Made by a program: the position numbers and the translations under genes. The notes under the pieces were generated by a model. It was given only the letters and a program-made list of their open reading frames with translations, was not told the DNA's origin and searched no databases. A stretch of DNA of 64,000 bases from Pedobacter aquatilis. GTDB lineage: Bacteria > Bacteroidota > Bacteroidia > Sphingobacteriales > Sphingobacteriaceae. The stretch is from contig NZ_JAUFPW010000009.1 of NCBI RefSeq assembly GCF_030409415.1, forward strand, positions 1-64,000, in the 5' to 3' direction. Shown piece by piece: positions 27,855 through 36,679 of this stretch (position 1 is its first letter; every line of letters starts with the position of its first letter).

Positions 27855-28982
27855 ATGAAAAAAATTTATTTCCTCCTGTTATTTATATGCCTATCCGGAA
27901 GTTCATTTGCTCAAATGAAGTTGATTAAGAAATTGCTTTCTAACGAAAAAGACACTTTACGTAAAGCCAGTTTCTTACCTATTCCATCTTTTGGTTACGC
28001 TCAGGAAACTGGTTTTCAGTTTGGCGTAGGTGCTATTGTAGGTTTTTATGCAGATAGATTAGATACCACAAATCGTCCATCATCATTAACACTTAACTTA
28101 AACTATTCTACCTTGAAAGCATACAACATGAGTTCATTGATAGACATTTGGGGAAAGGGAAATAAACTTCATTACATCGGCGAGTTACGTTTTAAACGCA
28201 TGCCTTTTAACTTTTATGGCGTTGGAAATAATACTCAAGAGCTAAACGAAGACAAGTTGATTCAACAACAAATAAAGGTTTTATTACAGGCTGAAAAACA
28301 ACTGCTGCCAAAAGCATATACCGGAATTTCATTAGGCTTTGAAAATTATGAGTATAAAGATGTGGTTGCAGATGGCATTTTTAATTCAAATCCATACTAC
28401 AGCAATAGAACAGGGAGTGTTTTATACTTAGGCGTTTCGCAAAGCTACGACTCCAGAAATAACAATAATTATACAACCAAAGGTTTCTTTATCAGAGGAA
28501 CTTACCAATATGCGCCTGATATTTTCTCAGCAGGTAATTTCACTGGAAGCCAGATAAAAATTGATGCAAGAAACTTCTGGCGATTAAACAAAAGTTTTGC
28601 TGTTGGCGTTCAAGGTTTATATAACACGGTAATTGGCAATAACACACCTATTTACTTATTGCCGCAAATTGGTAACGATGAAATGATGCGTGGATATTAC
28701 GGGGGAAGGTATCGCGATAAAAACTTGCTGGCTTTCCAGGCAGAGTTGCGTTATCGTTACAGTAGCCGCTTTGGTGCAACAGTTTTTGGTGGTACAGGAA
28801 CGGTTTGGGGATTTGATGATTTCTCTGCGAAATCATTTAAGCCAAACTATGGTGGTGGTTTCAGGTATTTCTTCGACCCAGAAAAAGGCATTAGCGTTCG
28901 CCTAGATTATGGAATTGGCGAAAAAAGAATGAATGAAAAACGCCAGAATGGATTTTACATCAGCATTGCTGAAGCGTTTTAG
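27855..28982 (+). CDS. Omp85/BamA-type outer membrane barrel without POTRA domains
   Basis: The 375-residue protein has a signal peptide (about 1-19, SSFAQ), then an outer-membrane barrel of the bacterial surface antigen (Omp85) family. ILLGF-like strands alternate; SYDSRNNNNYTTKGFF (DxRdnxxxPxkG), MRGYYGGRYRDKN (the RGY motif) and AELRYRYSSRFGATVFGGTG match. No POTRA repeats precede the barrel, so it is unlikely to be BamA or TamA itself. Its role could be lipid or enzyme related; unknown. C-terminal residue is Phe, usual for barrel insertion. ATG 27855. Confidence 0.83.
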   Translation: MKKIYFLLLFICLSGSSFAQMKLIKKLLSNEKDTLRKASFLPIPSFGYAQETGFQFGVGAIVGFYADRLDTTNRPSSLTLNLNYSTLKAYNMSSLIDIWGKGNKLHYIGELRFKRMPFNFYGVGNNTQELNEDKLIQQQIKVLLQAEKQLLPKAYTGISLGFENYEYKDVVADGIFNSNPYYSNRTGSVLYLGVSQSYDSRNNNNYTTKGFFIRGTYQYAPDIFSAGNFTGSQIKIDARNFWRLNKSFAVGVQGLYNTVIGNNTPIYLLPQIGNDEMMRGYYGGRYRDKNLLAFQAELRYRYSSRFGATVFGGTGTVWGFDDFSAKSFKPNYGGGFRYFFDPEKGISVRLDYGIGEKRMNEKRQNGFYISIAEAF

Positions 28983-28984
28983 AG

Positions 28985-29076
28985 ATGAATGATGTTCTAT
29001 GGAAGATGGATGATGGGCAAATCGTCTAATTGCCATCTTCCATTTTCCATCACCATCTCACCTCTTCCATCTCCTA
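28985..29076. repeat. GGAAGATGG/CCATCTTCC degenerate repeat region
   Basis: Between two convergent genes, ATGGAAGATGG (about 28997-29010) and CCATCTTCCAT (about 29033-29043) form an inverted repeat, followed by further CCATC-type words. Similar words recur at 55988-56065. It may also act as a shared terminator region. Confidence 0.45.
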
Positions 29077-31449
29077 TCAATTACTTCTACTCCGCTCCTC
29101 TTCATTTCCTGCCTTTCGTTCAGTTTGCTTAATTTTCTCATTCCCAAAATTGTAGCGCACACTTAAGCGAAGCTGCCGATTATCGTAATAGTTATTATAA
29201 GTTTGAACAATATTATTAATTACGCTACTGTAGCGGAATTTATTTGTTTTCAAAACATCAGTAAAATTAACTGCTATTTGCAATTTTCTATTCCACATTA
29301 AAGTTTTTGAACCCAAATCCATATTGGATTGAGCTTTGTTCTTGTTCAATCCATCAACAGTTGGAAACTGATACCAGAAATTAACATCTCCATAAAAAGT
29401 TCTTTTCTTATTGAGGGTAAACTGATTTGATGTAGAAAAATAAGCGCCAAAGCCACTTAAATTACTAATTGTTTGAGGAAGATTCGATTTAGATAAATTG
29501 TAAAACAAATCAATTTGGTTTACACTCTGCAACCATTTCAAATCATTTATAACTATTGAATTACTAAGCTGATAATTGTAACCTTTAATAAAATTAACAG
29601 GTTTTAAAACTTGCGAAGTAGCGTTTTCATCAACAAAATTCACGTCGTTGTAGCCATCGGTTATTTTATTTAAAGATAAAGTTGAAATGAGCACGCCTTT
29701 GTAGGTATGCGATAATTCTACATTGTTACTGTAGGATGGCTGGAGAAAAGGATTTCCTTCAGCATATACAAACTGATTGCTATACCATCGAAATGGATTT
29801 AATTTTTTGTATGCCGGTCGGTTAATGCGACGACCATAATTAGCTGAAAACACGCTGTTTTCGTTAAGCTTGTAAGTTATAAAGCCTGTAGGGAAAAGCT
29901 GAAAATATTGGTTACGATTGTTTTGGTTAAAAGATATGCCGTTTAGTTGTGTATATTCTCCCCTTAGGCCAAATTGAAAGTCGAACTTTTTAGTTTTTTT
30001 ACTGAAGTTTACGTAAAGCGCCTGGGTACTTTCTTGGTATTCGAATTGATTGAGTTGATTTAAGTCTGACTGGTAGATATTATCTAATTTTTTGTAAAAT
30101 GCCAAACCACTCTCATTTTTAATAAAGCTGATTTTTGCGCCTAAAGACAGAACAAAAGCTTTGTAAGGTAAATCTACATCAGCCTTAAGTGTATATAGAT
30201 TTACGTTTTGATTACTCTCTGATAAATATTCGGCAAGAGAATTTGCAATGTTCTGGCCGTTGCCAGAGTAACTTGTATTATTAAAAAACCGGTTTTTATC
30301 ATCAATGTATTTAAACCAATCTGCTGTGACCAGAAATTGCTTACCATTTGAATCTAAATTGTGTTTTAAGTAAAAACTAGCTGTATTATAATTTGATTTG
30401 ATTTTAGCATTTGCATCAGAATTAAGAATGGAATCGATATCTCCGATAGAGTTGAAGATTGTAGTTTTTATGTTTTCAATTGAGTAAAAATTAGTCGAAC
30501 CGCCGCTGTAAGAAAACCCAATTACAGTCTTTTTTGTTAATTGATAATCTACACCAAGTTGTGCGCTTGGAACAGTTCTGAAATTTCTATCCTTATTTAT
30601 AATATTCCACGTTTGAACGGGATAAAAAACATTGCTTTGCTCATAAGGAACCAAAGAACCTTCCCGAATATTGAAATTAGTATAAATTAAAATCTTATCC
30701 TTTTTAAAACTGAGGTTTCCTCCTGTAGCGAATGTTGGATGACTCGCCTGGATGTAGTTTATATTTCCTGAACCTCTAAAACCTTCGGCATTATTTTTCT
30801 TTAGAACAATGTTTATAAGCCCGTTATTCCCTTGCGCATCATATCTTGCAGGAGGATTTGTAATCACCTCAACTTTAGAAATATTATCTGATGAGATAGA
30901 TTTTAGGTAATTTGAAAGTTCATCATCAGAAAGTTGAATCAGCTTGTCGTTAACCATTACATTAACACCCCCCTTTCCAACCAAAGAAACTTTATCATTC
31001 ATTACCCTAACACCGGGCACCTTTGTTAATAATTCTAAAGCATCCGTACCAATGGATGCAATACTATTTTCTGCATTATAAATTGTACGATCAACTTTTT
31101 TCTCAATTAGTCTTTTTTTAGCATCAATTTGAATTTCTTGCAGATTATTTGAAACAGATATAATTGCAGATGTAATAAGCGTATCTGCCTTTAAAAGAAA
31201 TGATATTTTTAGTTTTTCTGATTGAATTGAGGAAATTTCGAGGGTATATGGCCCTGAAGCTAAATTTTGGAAAACATATTTACCAGTACTATCGCTTTGC
31301 GTTAGCCTATTTGTTTTTGTACCAATCAGTTTAACCGTAAACTCAGTTAAGTTTCTGTCTCCAAAACTGAGTTGACCAACAATTTTATATTGAGCATTAG
31401 CTTTTAAGGGAATAACAAAAAGTAATAACAAAACTAAAATTCTGTGCAT
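29077..31449 (-). CDS. TonB-dependent receptor, outer membrane beta-barrel family (OMP_b-brl_3)
   Basis: The 790-residue protein has a signal peptide (about 1-19), a carboxypeptidase-regulatory-like domain (about 22-110), and a plug with LELLTKVPGVRVMNDKVSLVGKGG and ISKVEVITNPPARYDAQGN. A long barrel of the PF14905 type follows, with RRINRPAYKKLNPF and FVYAEGNPFLQPSY. The C-terminal tail (ERKAGNEEERSRSN) extends beyond the last strand. Such receptors often sit beside M56 sensor genes in Bacteroidota. It is the fourth gene of the BlaI operon, 27 bases after the second M56 gene; the ligand is unknown. Confidence 0.88.
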   Translation of the reverse strand: MHRILVLLLLFVIPLKANAQYKIVGQLSFGDRNLTEFTVKLIGTKTNRLTQSDSTGKYVFQNLASGPYTLEISSIQSEKLKISFLLKADTLITSAIISVSNNLQEIQIDAKKRLIEKKVDRTIYNAENSIASIGTDALELLTKVPGVRVMNDKVSLVGKGGVNVMVNDKLIQLSDDELSNYLKSISSDNISKVEVITNPPARYDAQGNNGLINIVLKKNNAEGFRGSGNINYIQASHPTFATGGNLSFKKDKILIYTNFNIREGSLVPYEQSNVFYPVQTWNIINKDRNFRTVPSAQLGVDYQLTKKTVIGFSYSGGSTNFYSIENIKTTIFNSIGDIDSILNSDANAKIKSNYNTASFYLKHNLDSNGKQFLVTADWFKYIDDKNRFFNNTSYSGNGQNIANSLAEYLSESNQNVNLYTLKADVDLPYKAFVLSLGAKISFIKNESGLAFYKKLDNIYQSDLNQLNQFEYQESTQALYVNFSKKTKKFDFQFGLRGEYTQLNGISFNQNNRNQYFQLFPTGFITYKLNENSVFSANYGRRINRPAYKKLNPFRWYSNQFVYAEGNPFLQPSYSNNVELSHTYKGVLISTLSLNKITDGYNDVNFVDENATSQVLKPVNFIKGYNYQLSNSIVINDLKWLQSVNQIDLFYNLSKSNLPQTISNLSGFGAYFSTSNQFTLNKKRTFYGDVNFWYQFPTVDGLNKNKAQSNMDLGSKTLMWNRKLQIAVNFTDVLKTNKFRYSSVINNIVQTYNNYYDNRQLRLSVRYNFGNEKIKQTERKAGNEEERSRSN

Positions 31450-31476
31450 TAGGAAATCTTAATTTGTATCAAAGGC

Positions 31477-33375
31477 TTATGGTTCTACAATAACATTTTC
31501 GCCAACATTTTGCCAAATTTCTACATTCCCATTTAAATTAAATTTTGCATTTGAACCTTTAATTTTTGTGCCAGATTTATTTGTTAAAACAAGGTTTTTC
31601 GCTAATCCCGTATTATCTTTTTGGTTAAAAGTAATTTCATCAGCATCAAGAACAAGGTCTTTAAAAGTTAATTTTGCTTGCCCAAACAATAATATCACAG
31701 ATTTATCTTTACTAAAACGAACAGAATCTTCTGCAGAATACCTTATTCCTTCGATTTCCAAGTCTTCTTGTTTTAAATTATTTACACGAGAAGATTCACT
31801 CTTACTTTGCAACTTAATAGCTGCAACTTTCTGTCTTCCATCCTTCTGGTAAAACCTATTAAATAAAGCCTCATTTTTTAGTTCATATTTTTTTGACTGA
31901 GCATACATTACAATTAGCTTACTACTCGAGTATTCATTTTTTGCAATTGTTTTTTCACCAATAAATTTTACCACAACTTCATCCCCTATTTTAAATTTAT
32001 CCTGCTTCATGTTTTGACCATTCAAATCGAAGTTGATTGTAAAAGTCCCATCATTTAATACAATCTTATTTAATGTACCATTGCTGTTTTTTTTAATTGA
32101 TTTGATTTTCGATGTAGCAAAGCGAGCCTTATTAACCTCATAGCCAAAAGCATGTTTCTCTGATTTACTTTCGAAAATCACTTTACCATCAAAATCAGTA
32201 ATTTTTGAGAGCATGTAGACAGGATAATCTAATTTTCTAATGACTCTTCCTTTTTTATCAGCTACCACTAATTTGTTGATAGTACTAGATATGTAGACTA
32301 CTACTTGATCGCCAATCTTAATTCTGTTACTAAAACTATTCGCTTCAATAGGATAAGTTTTCCCATTTGCAGAAAGTTCAAAAAAAACACCTACTGAAAT
32401 TTTCTCAACCTTAACAACTTTACCTTTAATAATTTCTCCTATTTCAGCAGCTGGCTGTATATCAACTGTGGTATTTTGTTTGGTTTGTGCATAAACTACT
32501 TGAACCGCAAATACCCAAACTAAACAGAACACGATTGGCAATGCCAACAAATAAATTAATTTTTTCATTTCTTTAGATTTGGAATTAAACAACATTTTTA
32601 TTCTCTCTTTTACCGGGCTTTTAACAAAATTATGAGCCAGCGGCATTTCACTTTTAGATATTGCTAGTTTTAATAATAGTGATGCATAGCGCTCACTACC
32701 ACAAAGTGCTGATGTTAGTAAGTCTGCTTCGTATTCATGAGTTTGCTCCAGTTCTTTATCAAAAAGATAAATTATAGGATTAAACCATAAAAATGCCTTG
32801 CAGATTATCATCAGGATTTTATCTATAGAGTGGTATTGATTAGCATGAACAGCTTCATGCTTAAGCAAAACACATATTTCTGACTCTGTCAGGTTTTCGT
32901 TATCAATAAAAACATATTTAAAAAAAGAACAGTTAGTGAAGCCACCAGTTTTGTAAATAACTTTCAGTCCGTTATTATCCAACGATACACTTGCAGCTTG
33001 TCGAATTATTTTATAAAGATGGAATAGGCCAAAGGATAGTATCGCAAAAGCAATAATACAATAAACATAAGGTAAGCCTGATAACAAGTTAGATTCTGGT
33101 CGATTTGCCTGAACAAATTGAATATCAACTGTTTCGTTATTTATCTTGTTTGAAACATTTGTAGCGATTGGTGTTGGCTGTATTACTTGTTGAACTTCAA
33201 TCTCTTTTTCTAAATTAAACTGCAACGCAGGGATAATAAAACTTAAAACCAAAGTGCCCAATAAATAAAAGCGATTCGATTTAAAAAAGGTAAGTTTTCT
33301 TAAAACCAATAAATAGAACGCGAAAAACAAAGCTATGCAAGCACTTACTTTTATAAGGTAGATTAACAGTTCCAT
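31477..33375 (-). CDS. M56 (BlaR1-like) membrane metallopeptidase with beta-rich C-terminal region
   Basis: The 632-residue protein has N-terminal helices (about 5-25, 36-51, 102-121), a cytosolic zinc peptidase with HEAVH at 173-177 and THEYEAD around 212-218 for the third ligand, and a fourth helix at about 272-295. This matches the BlaR1/MecR1 sensor layout. The region outside the membrane lacks a penicillin-binding domain. It has two similar beta-rich stretches ending GDQVVVYI (about 310-375) and GDEVVVKF (about 425-490), then a tail at 540-632 (ADEITFNQKDNTGLAKNLVL) that resembles OstA/LptA-like strands, an inference from pattern only. 10 bases after the other M56 gene. Confidence 0.82.
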   Translation of the reverse strand: MELLIYLIKVSACIALFFAFYLLVLRKLTFFKSNRFYLLGTLVLSFIIPALQFNLEKEIEVQQVIQPTPIATNVSNKINNETVDIQFVQANRPESNLLSGLPYVYCIIAFAILSFGLFHLYKIIRQAASVSLDNNGLKVIYKTGGFTNCSFFKYVFIDNENLTESEICVLLKHEAVHANQYHSIDKILMIICKAFLWFNPIIYLFDKELEQTHEYEADLLTSALCGSERYASLLLKLAISKSEMPLAHNFVKSPVKERIKMLFNSKSKEMKKLIYLLALPIVFCLVWVFAVQVVYAQTKQNTTVDIQPAAEIGEIIKGKVVKVEKISVGVFFELSANGKTYPIEANSFSNRIKIGDQVVVYISSTINKLVVADKKGRVIRKLDYPVYMLSKITDFDGKVIFESKSEKHAFGYEVNKARFATSKIKSIKKNSNGTLNKIVLNDGTFTINFDLNGQNMKQDKFKIGDEVVVKFIGEKTIAKNEYSSSKLIVMYAQSKKYELKNEALFNRFYQKDGRQKVAAIKLQSKSESSRVNNLKQEDLEIEGIRYSAEDSVRFSKDKSVILLFGQAKLTFKDLVLDADEITFNQKDNTGLAKNLVLTNKSGTKIKGSNAKFNLNGNVEIWQNVGENVIVEP

Positions 33376-33385
33376 ACACTTTAAA

Positions 33386-35053
33386 TTAAGATTTCGAAAA
33401 TTTCACAAAACCGTCTAATATCAAATTGCTTATTCTTCTTAAATTTGCTTCATCACTAACGTATGCCAAACTTTTTTCACTGCTAATATTTCCAAGTTCT
33501 ACAACCAACGCCGGAACTTTCGATTCTCTTAAAACCAGCAAGTTTGCATTTTTTAAAGAATCGCGTACTTCAATGCCACTAAGTTTATTTAAACTTTGCA
33601 GAACATTGGAGCCAAAGCGTTCAGCATATTTTATATTTGGATTTAATTTCGAAACAAAGATCTCTATACCTTCAAAAGGTATTTTCATACCTGCCTTTGG
33701 CATACTGTTATGATGAATTGAAATAAAAGCAGTTGCAGTTTCCTTCGGTAATCTATCCCTCAACGGAATAAATTTATCTCTATCCCTGGTTAAAACTACT
33801 TTAATATTTCTTTTATCAGCTTCTTCTCTTAAAATTTGAGCAGCTTTTAAATTAAGGTCTTTTTCTCTTATTCCCGATTCACTTTTCGAAGCACCATCCT
33901 GCCCACCATGACCAGCATCAATTACCAAAACCAAATCATTACCCAAAGCAAGTTTTTTAATCTCAGCGTTAATACCAAGCTTTTCTCTGGCTGCATCTAA
34001 ACCTAAATTGTTATCCATAACATGGCTAAGAAAATTTTGATTGGCTAATTCGGCAGTATCATTCTTAATAATATTTGCATCCAAATTAATCAAGGCATTG
34101 GTATTGGGTAAAATCAAAGTTTTTGTGTTAACCAAACCGTTATCTTTTTTTATATCAGCTTGTTTAGTAATTACTTTCGTGGTAATAATCTCTTTCTGAT
34201 TTACAAAAGCCAAACAGCAAATCGATATCACCGGAATGGCAATCAGATAAGTAAGCCTTTGCAACTTTGAGTTTGGTTTTTTGTACATCATCATAATTCT
34301 TTTCTTTAATGGAAGCTTACTAAAACTGTTAATTAAATTGTTCGATGGCATTGCTAATTGCAGAAGCAACTTAGCATAACTACTTTTATCAGTCATTTCA
34401 ACGGTTTCTTCATCAGCCAAAAACTCATGGTTAGTATAAATTTCGTTTCGCCAGAAATAAATAATCGGATTAAGCCATAGTACGCAAGCAACTGCATTAA
34501 TAATCAGTTTATCAATTACATGCACCTGATTTACATGTACAGATTCATGCTTAATCACCAATTCCCGTTCAACATCGGGTAAAGAAGAATCGATAATTAT
34601 CTTATTAAAAAAAGAGCAGTTTTTAATCTTTGAATTTGGCTGAACTAAAATGATTGATGCCTTTTTCGAAACCGTAAACTTCTTCAGAATACGTTGTATG
34701 TACCCCATCAAAAATATATTTCTAATTAGCAGAACCGCTATAATGAAATAGTAGGAATACTCTAAAACCTGCAACCAATTTATGTTATCGATACCAGATT
34801 CAGCGCCGACAAAATCTTTCTCAAATGCATTATCATTACTGTAGACTATCTTTTGCTCAGAAGCAGTTTGATGAACAATAACCTCTTTTTTATGCTCAAT
34901 AGTTAGTACAGGAATTACGAAACTTATGAAAAGTGTAGTGAGCAGATAAATTCGGTTCAGCTTAAAAAACGTAAGCTTGCTCAGCAATAACTTGTAGGCC
35001 GCAAAGAAAATAGCGATGCAGGCTGAAACCTTTAACAGATATATTAAAATCAT
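33386..35053 (-). CDS. M56 (BlaR1-like) membrane metallopeptidase fused to N-acetylmuramoyl-L-alanine amidase
   Basis: The 555-residue protein has helices at about 4-24, 34-50 and 98-118, an M56 peptidase with HESVH (169-173) and NHEFLADE (209-215), and a fourth helix at about 267-285. A linker (286-370) leads to a complete Amidase_3 domain (about 374-552): H382 in IDAGHGGQDG, E397 in REKDLN, H447 in ISIHHNS, and the catalytic E519 in VVELGN. Both active sites look intact. The layout is that of BlaR1 with the beta-lactam sensor replaced by a peptidoglycan hydrolase. The start overlaps the blaI-type stop by 4 bases (ATGA). Confidence 0.9.
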   Translation of the reverse strand: MILIYLLKVSACIAIFFAAYKLLLSKLTFFKLNRIYLLTTLFISFVIPVLTIEHKKEVIVHQTASEQKIVYSNDNAFEKDFVGAESGIDNINWLQVLEYSYYFIIAVLLIRNIFLMGYIQRILKKFTVSKKASIILVQPNSKIKNCSFFNKIIIDSSLPDVERELVIKHESVHVNQVHVIDKLIINAVACVLWLNPIIYFWRNEIYTNHEFLADEETVEMTDKSSYAKLLLQLAMPSNNLINSFSKLPLKKRIMMMYKKPNSKLQRLTYLIAIPVISICCLAFVNQKEIITTKVITKQADIKKDNGLVNTKTLILPNTNALINLDANIIKNDTAELANQNFLSHVMDNNLGLDAAREKLGINAEIKKLALGNDLVLVIDAGHGGQDGASKSESGIREKDLNLKAAQILREEADKRNIKVVLTRDRDKFIPLRDRLPKETATAFISIHHNSMPKAGMKIPFEGIEIFVSKLNPNIKYAERFGSNVLQSLNKLSGIEVRDSLKNANLLVLRESKVPALVVELGNISSEKSLAYVSDEANLRRISNLILDGFVKFSKS

Positions 35054-35418
35054 GGTTTACTGTTTTCGTTAATAATCTTTTTAATTTCTTCTATATCCTT
35101 TTCACTTAGCCTTTCTTCCTTAACCATAAACGACAATAAACTTGCAGGCGAATTATCGAAATAACCTGAGAATATTTTAGAAAACGATGTTTTTGCATAT
35201 TCGTCTTTGCTAATCGCCGGGAAGTATTCGTAAGTTTTTCCGTAAGCCTTATAATTTACATAGCCTTTCTTTTCCAATAACCTAACTATCGATGAAATTG
35301 TGTTGTAAGGAGGCTTTGGTTCATCATCCAATTCATCAATAATATCTTTAACAAATCCTTTCTGCAGTTTCCATAAAACCTGCATAATACGTTCTTCCGT
35401 TTTGGTTAATTCTTCCAT
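35050..35418 (-). CDS. BlaI/MecI/CopY family repressor
   Basis: The 122-residue protein has the BlaI-type winged helix: LTKTEERIMQVLWKLQKGFVKDIIDEL, then PYNTISSIVRLLEKKGYVNYK (recognition helix) and a C-terminal dimer part ending in EIKKIINEN. BlaI proteins repress their own operon until cleaved by the partner M56 peptidase. The gene overlaps the M56-amidase gene by 4 bases and heads the operon. Inverted repeats built on AGTT/AACT lie just upstream and are probable operators. Confidence 0.93.
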   Translation of the reverse strand: MEELTKTEERIMQVLWKLQKGFVKDIIDELDDEPKPPYNTISSIVRLLEKKGYVNYKAYGKTYEYFPAISKDEYAKTSFSKIFSGYFDNSPASLLSFMVKEERLSEKDIEEIKKIINENSKP

Positions 35419-35429
35419 AACTCAAACTT

Positions 35430-35478
35430 ATAACTTATTTATCAGTTATACAACTATAAATTAAGTTATTTAACTTAA
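35430..35478. promoter_or_regulatory. Candidate BlaI-type operator region
   Basis: Two dyads occur within 60 bases upstream of the repressor start: ATAACT (35430-35435) with AGTTAT (35444-35449), and the perfect TTAAGTTA-TT-TAACTTAA (35461-35478). Position and symmetry fit autoregulation by the BlaI-type protein; binding is inference. Confidence 0.5.
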
Positions 35479-35563
35479 AATTCAGTTTTTAAGCACAAGT
35501 ATCTAAATATCAATAAAATAAATTAATTTAAAAATGAAAGTTTAGTAATTCTTGGTTGGCTGA

Positions 35564-35627
35564 AGTCCCGCCATTCGCTGTAGCCCTCGTAGAAAAAACT
35601 CGGGGCTGCCGCTGTTGTCGGGTTTAG
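35564..35627. repeat. Dispersed intergenic repeat, copy A (GTAGCCCTC...GGGGCTGCCGC)
   Basis: The plus strand shares blocks AGTCCCGC, CGCTGTAGCCCTC, TCGGGGCTGCCGCT and TCGGGTTTA, in order and spacing, with the minus strand of 39673-39732. The intervening bases differ, as expected for an old dispersed repeat. Confidence 0.7.
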
Positions 35628-35873
35628 GGTTAACGGACTGTTTAGCGAGAAGTAGAATCATGAGGTAATGGACACTCAATAATAGCTCATGCAAATTTAA
35701 CCTAGCACTGCACAACTCCCCTACTTAGTTTAAAGGAGGGGTTTGGGGTGGTTTTAATGGAGAAGTTTATCTAAATCTTGATTATAAGCAATGATATTAT
35801 AGAAATTAACCACCTTCTAAATATGAAGGAATAGCAAACTATAGAAATAGTTAGGCTATATAATTAATGCAAC

Positions 35874-35954
35874 CGTCATTTCGGGCGAAGCCGAGAAATC
35901 ATTTAAAGTAGTAAAACAATGTTAAAAGATTTCGCAACCAGGGTAGAAATGACG
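35874..35954. repeat. Imperfect inverted repeat of the CGTCATTTCG...GAAATC family
   Basis: The left arm (CGTCATTTCGGGCGAAGCC, then GAGAAATC) and the right arm, whose complement starts CGTCATTTCTACCC and ends GCGAAATC, are about 27 bases each. Related arms occur at 50325-50407. Confidence 0.65.
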
Positions 35955-36017
35955 ACTAATACTTATTTAAAAAACGTACAAGCGGCATTAAAGCAACAAT
36001 ACTTATAACCTTAAACC

Positions 36018-36674
36018 TCACTTACTCAAGCCTGCAAGTGCATTAATTGTTAGCGCAACAATCACTGTATTAAAAATAAAAGAAATAATACTGTGCAATA
36101 AAGCAAGTCTGCGGATGTTTCGCGAAGAAATCTCAACATCAGAAACCTGAAAGGTCATACCGATGACGAAAGAGAAATAAGCAAAATCGATAAAATCTGG
36201 AGCTTCATCATTTGGAAATTCCAGGCCACCTTTCTTGGTTTTATTATCACCATAAAATAAATGAGCATAGCGCATGGCAAAAGTGGTGTGAACCAATGCC
36301 CAGGAAAGAAACATGCCCGAAATTGCAATCACCAAATCCAGTGTTTTTATGTTTTGATTTAACAACAACAATACAACTGCCAACATTCCGGCAAATGTAG
36401 AAACCAGTACAATTGCAAAGATTTCGCCACGAGTTTCATCTTGTTTTTTCGCCTTCAAGTGTGTTTCTGAAACAGAGGTATTAAAAAACATATACCAATG
36501 AAGCGAAATTAAAATCACACAAAACACATCCCAACCCAACATAATATGTGTTAGGCCATCCATTTGCATCAAAAGCGAACCAAAATATGCCCCCAATCCA
36601 ACTACCAAACTCAGCAATAAAATATATAATGCTGACCTTTTTTGGATACCAGTTAACTTTGGTTCAGTTTCCAT
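36018..36674 (-). CDS. DUF1345 membrane protein
   Basis: The 218-residue protein has about five to six helices. The C-terminal block FIDFAYFSFVIGMTFQVSDVEIS followed by RRLALLHSIISFIFNTVIVAL is the DUF1345 signature (cited here in part as AYFSFVIGMTFQVSDV). Function unknown. It lies 5 bases downstream of the methyltransferase gene and is probably in one unit with it. ATG 36674. Confidence 0.87.
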   Translation of the reverse strand: METEPKLTGIQKRSALYILLLSLVVGLGAYFGSLLMQMDGLTHIMLGWDVFCVILISLHWYMFFNTSVSETHLKAKKQDETRGEIFAIVLVSTFAGMLAVVLLLLNQNIKTLDLVIAISGMFLSWALVHTTFAMRYAHLFYGDNKTKKGGLEFPNDEAPDFIDFAYFSFVIGMTFQVSDVEISSRNIRRLALLHSIISFIFNTVIVALTINALAGLSK

Positions 36675-36679
36675 CTGTG

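Larger units (their letters stand above)
35419..36017. other. 599-base intergenic region with operator and dispersed repeats
   Basis: No gene is supported here. The left end carries the repressor operator candidates. The rest holds a copy of the GTAGCCCTC/GGGGCTGCCGC repeat (35564-35627), a stretch with CTCCCCTAC and GGAGGGGTTTGGGG (about 35717-35752) that can pair, and an imperfect inverted repeat of the CGTCATTTCG family (35874-35954). Confidence 0.6.

Noticed and set aside
27650..27928. 92-codon plus-strand frame before the Omp85-like gene
   Set aside because: No family similarity, basic random-like composition, and it overlaps the signal peptide of the gene that starts at 27855. It also crosses repeat-like sequence.
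35717..35752. CTCCCCTAC/GGAGGGG stretch as a terminator
   Set aside because: Pairing is possible, but it is not next to a gene end and lacks a T run; it resembles repeat DNA.
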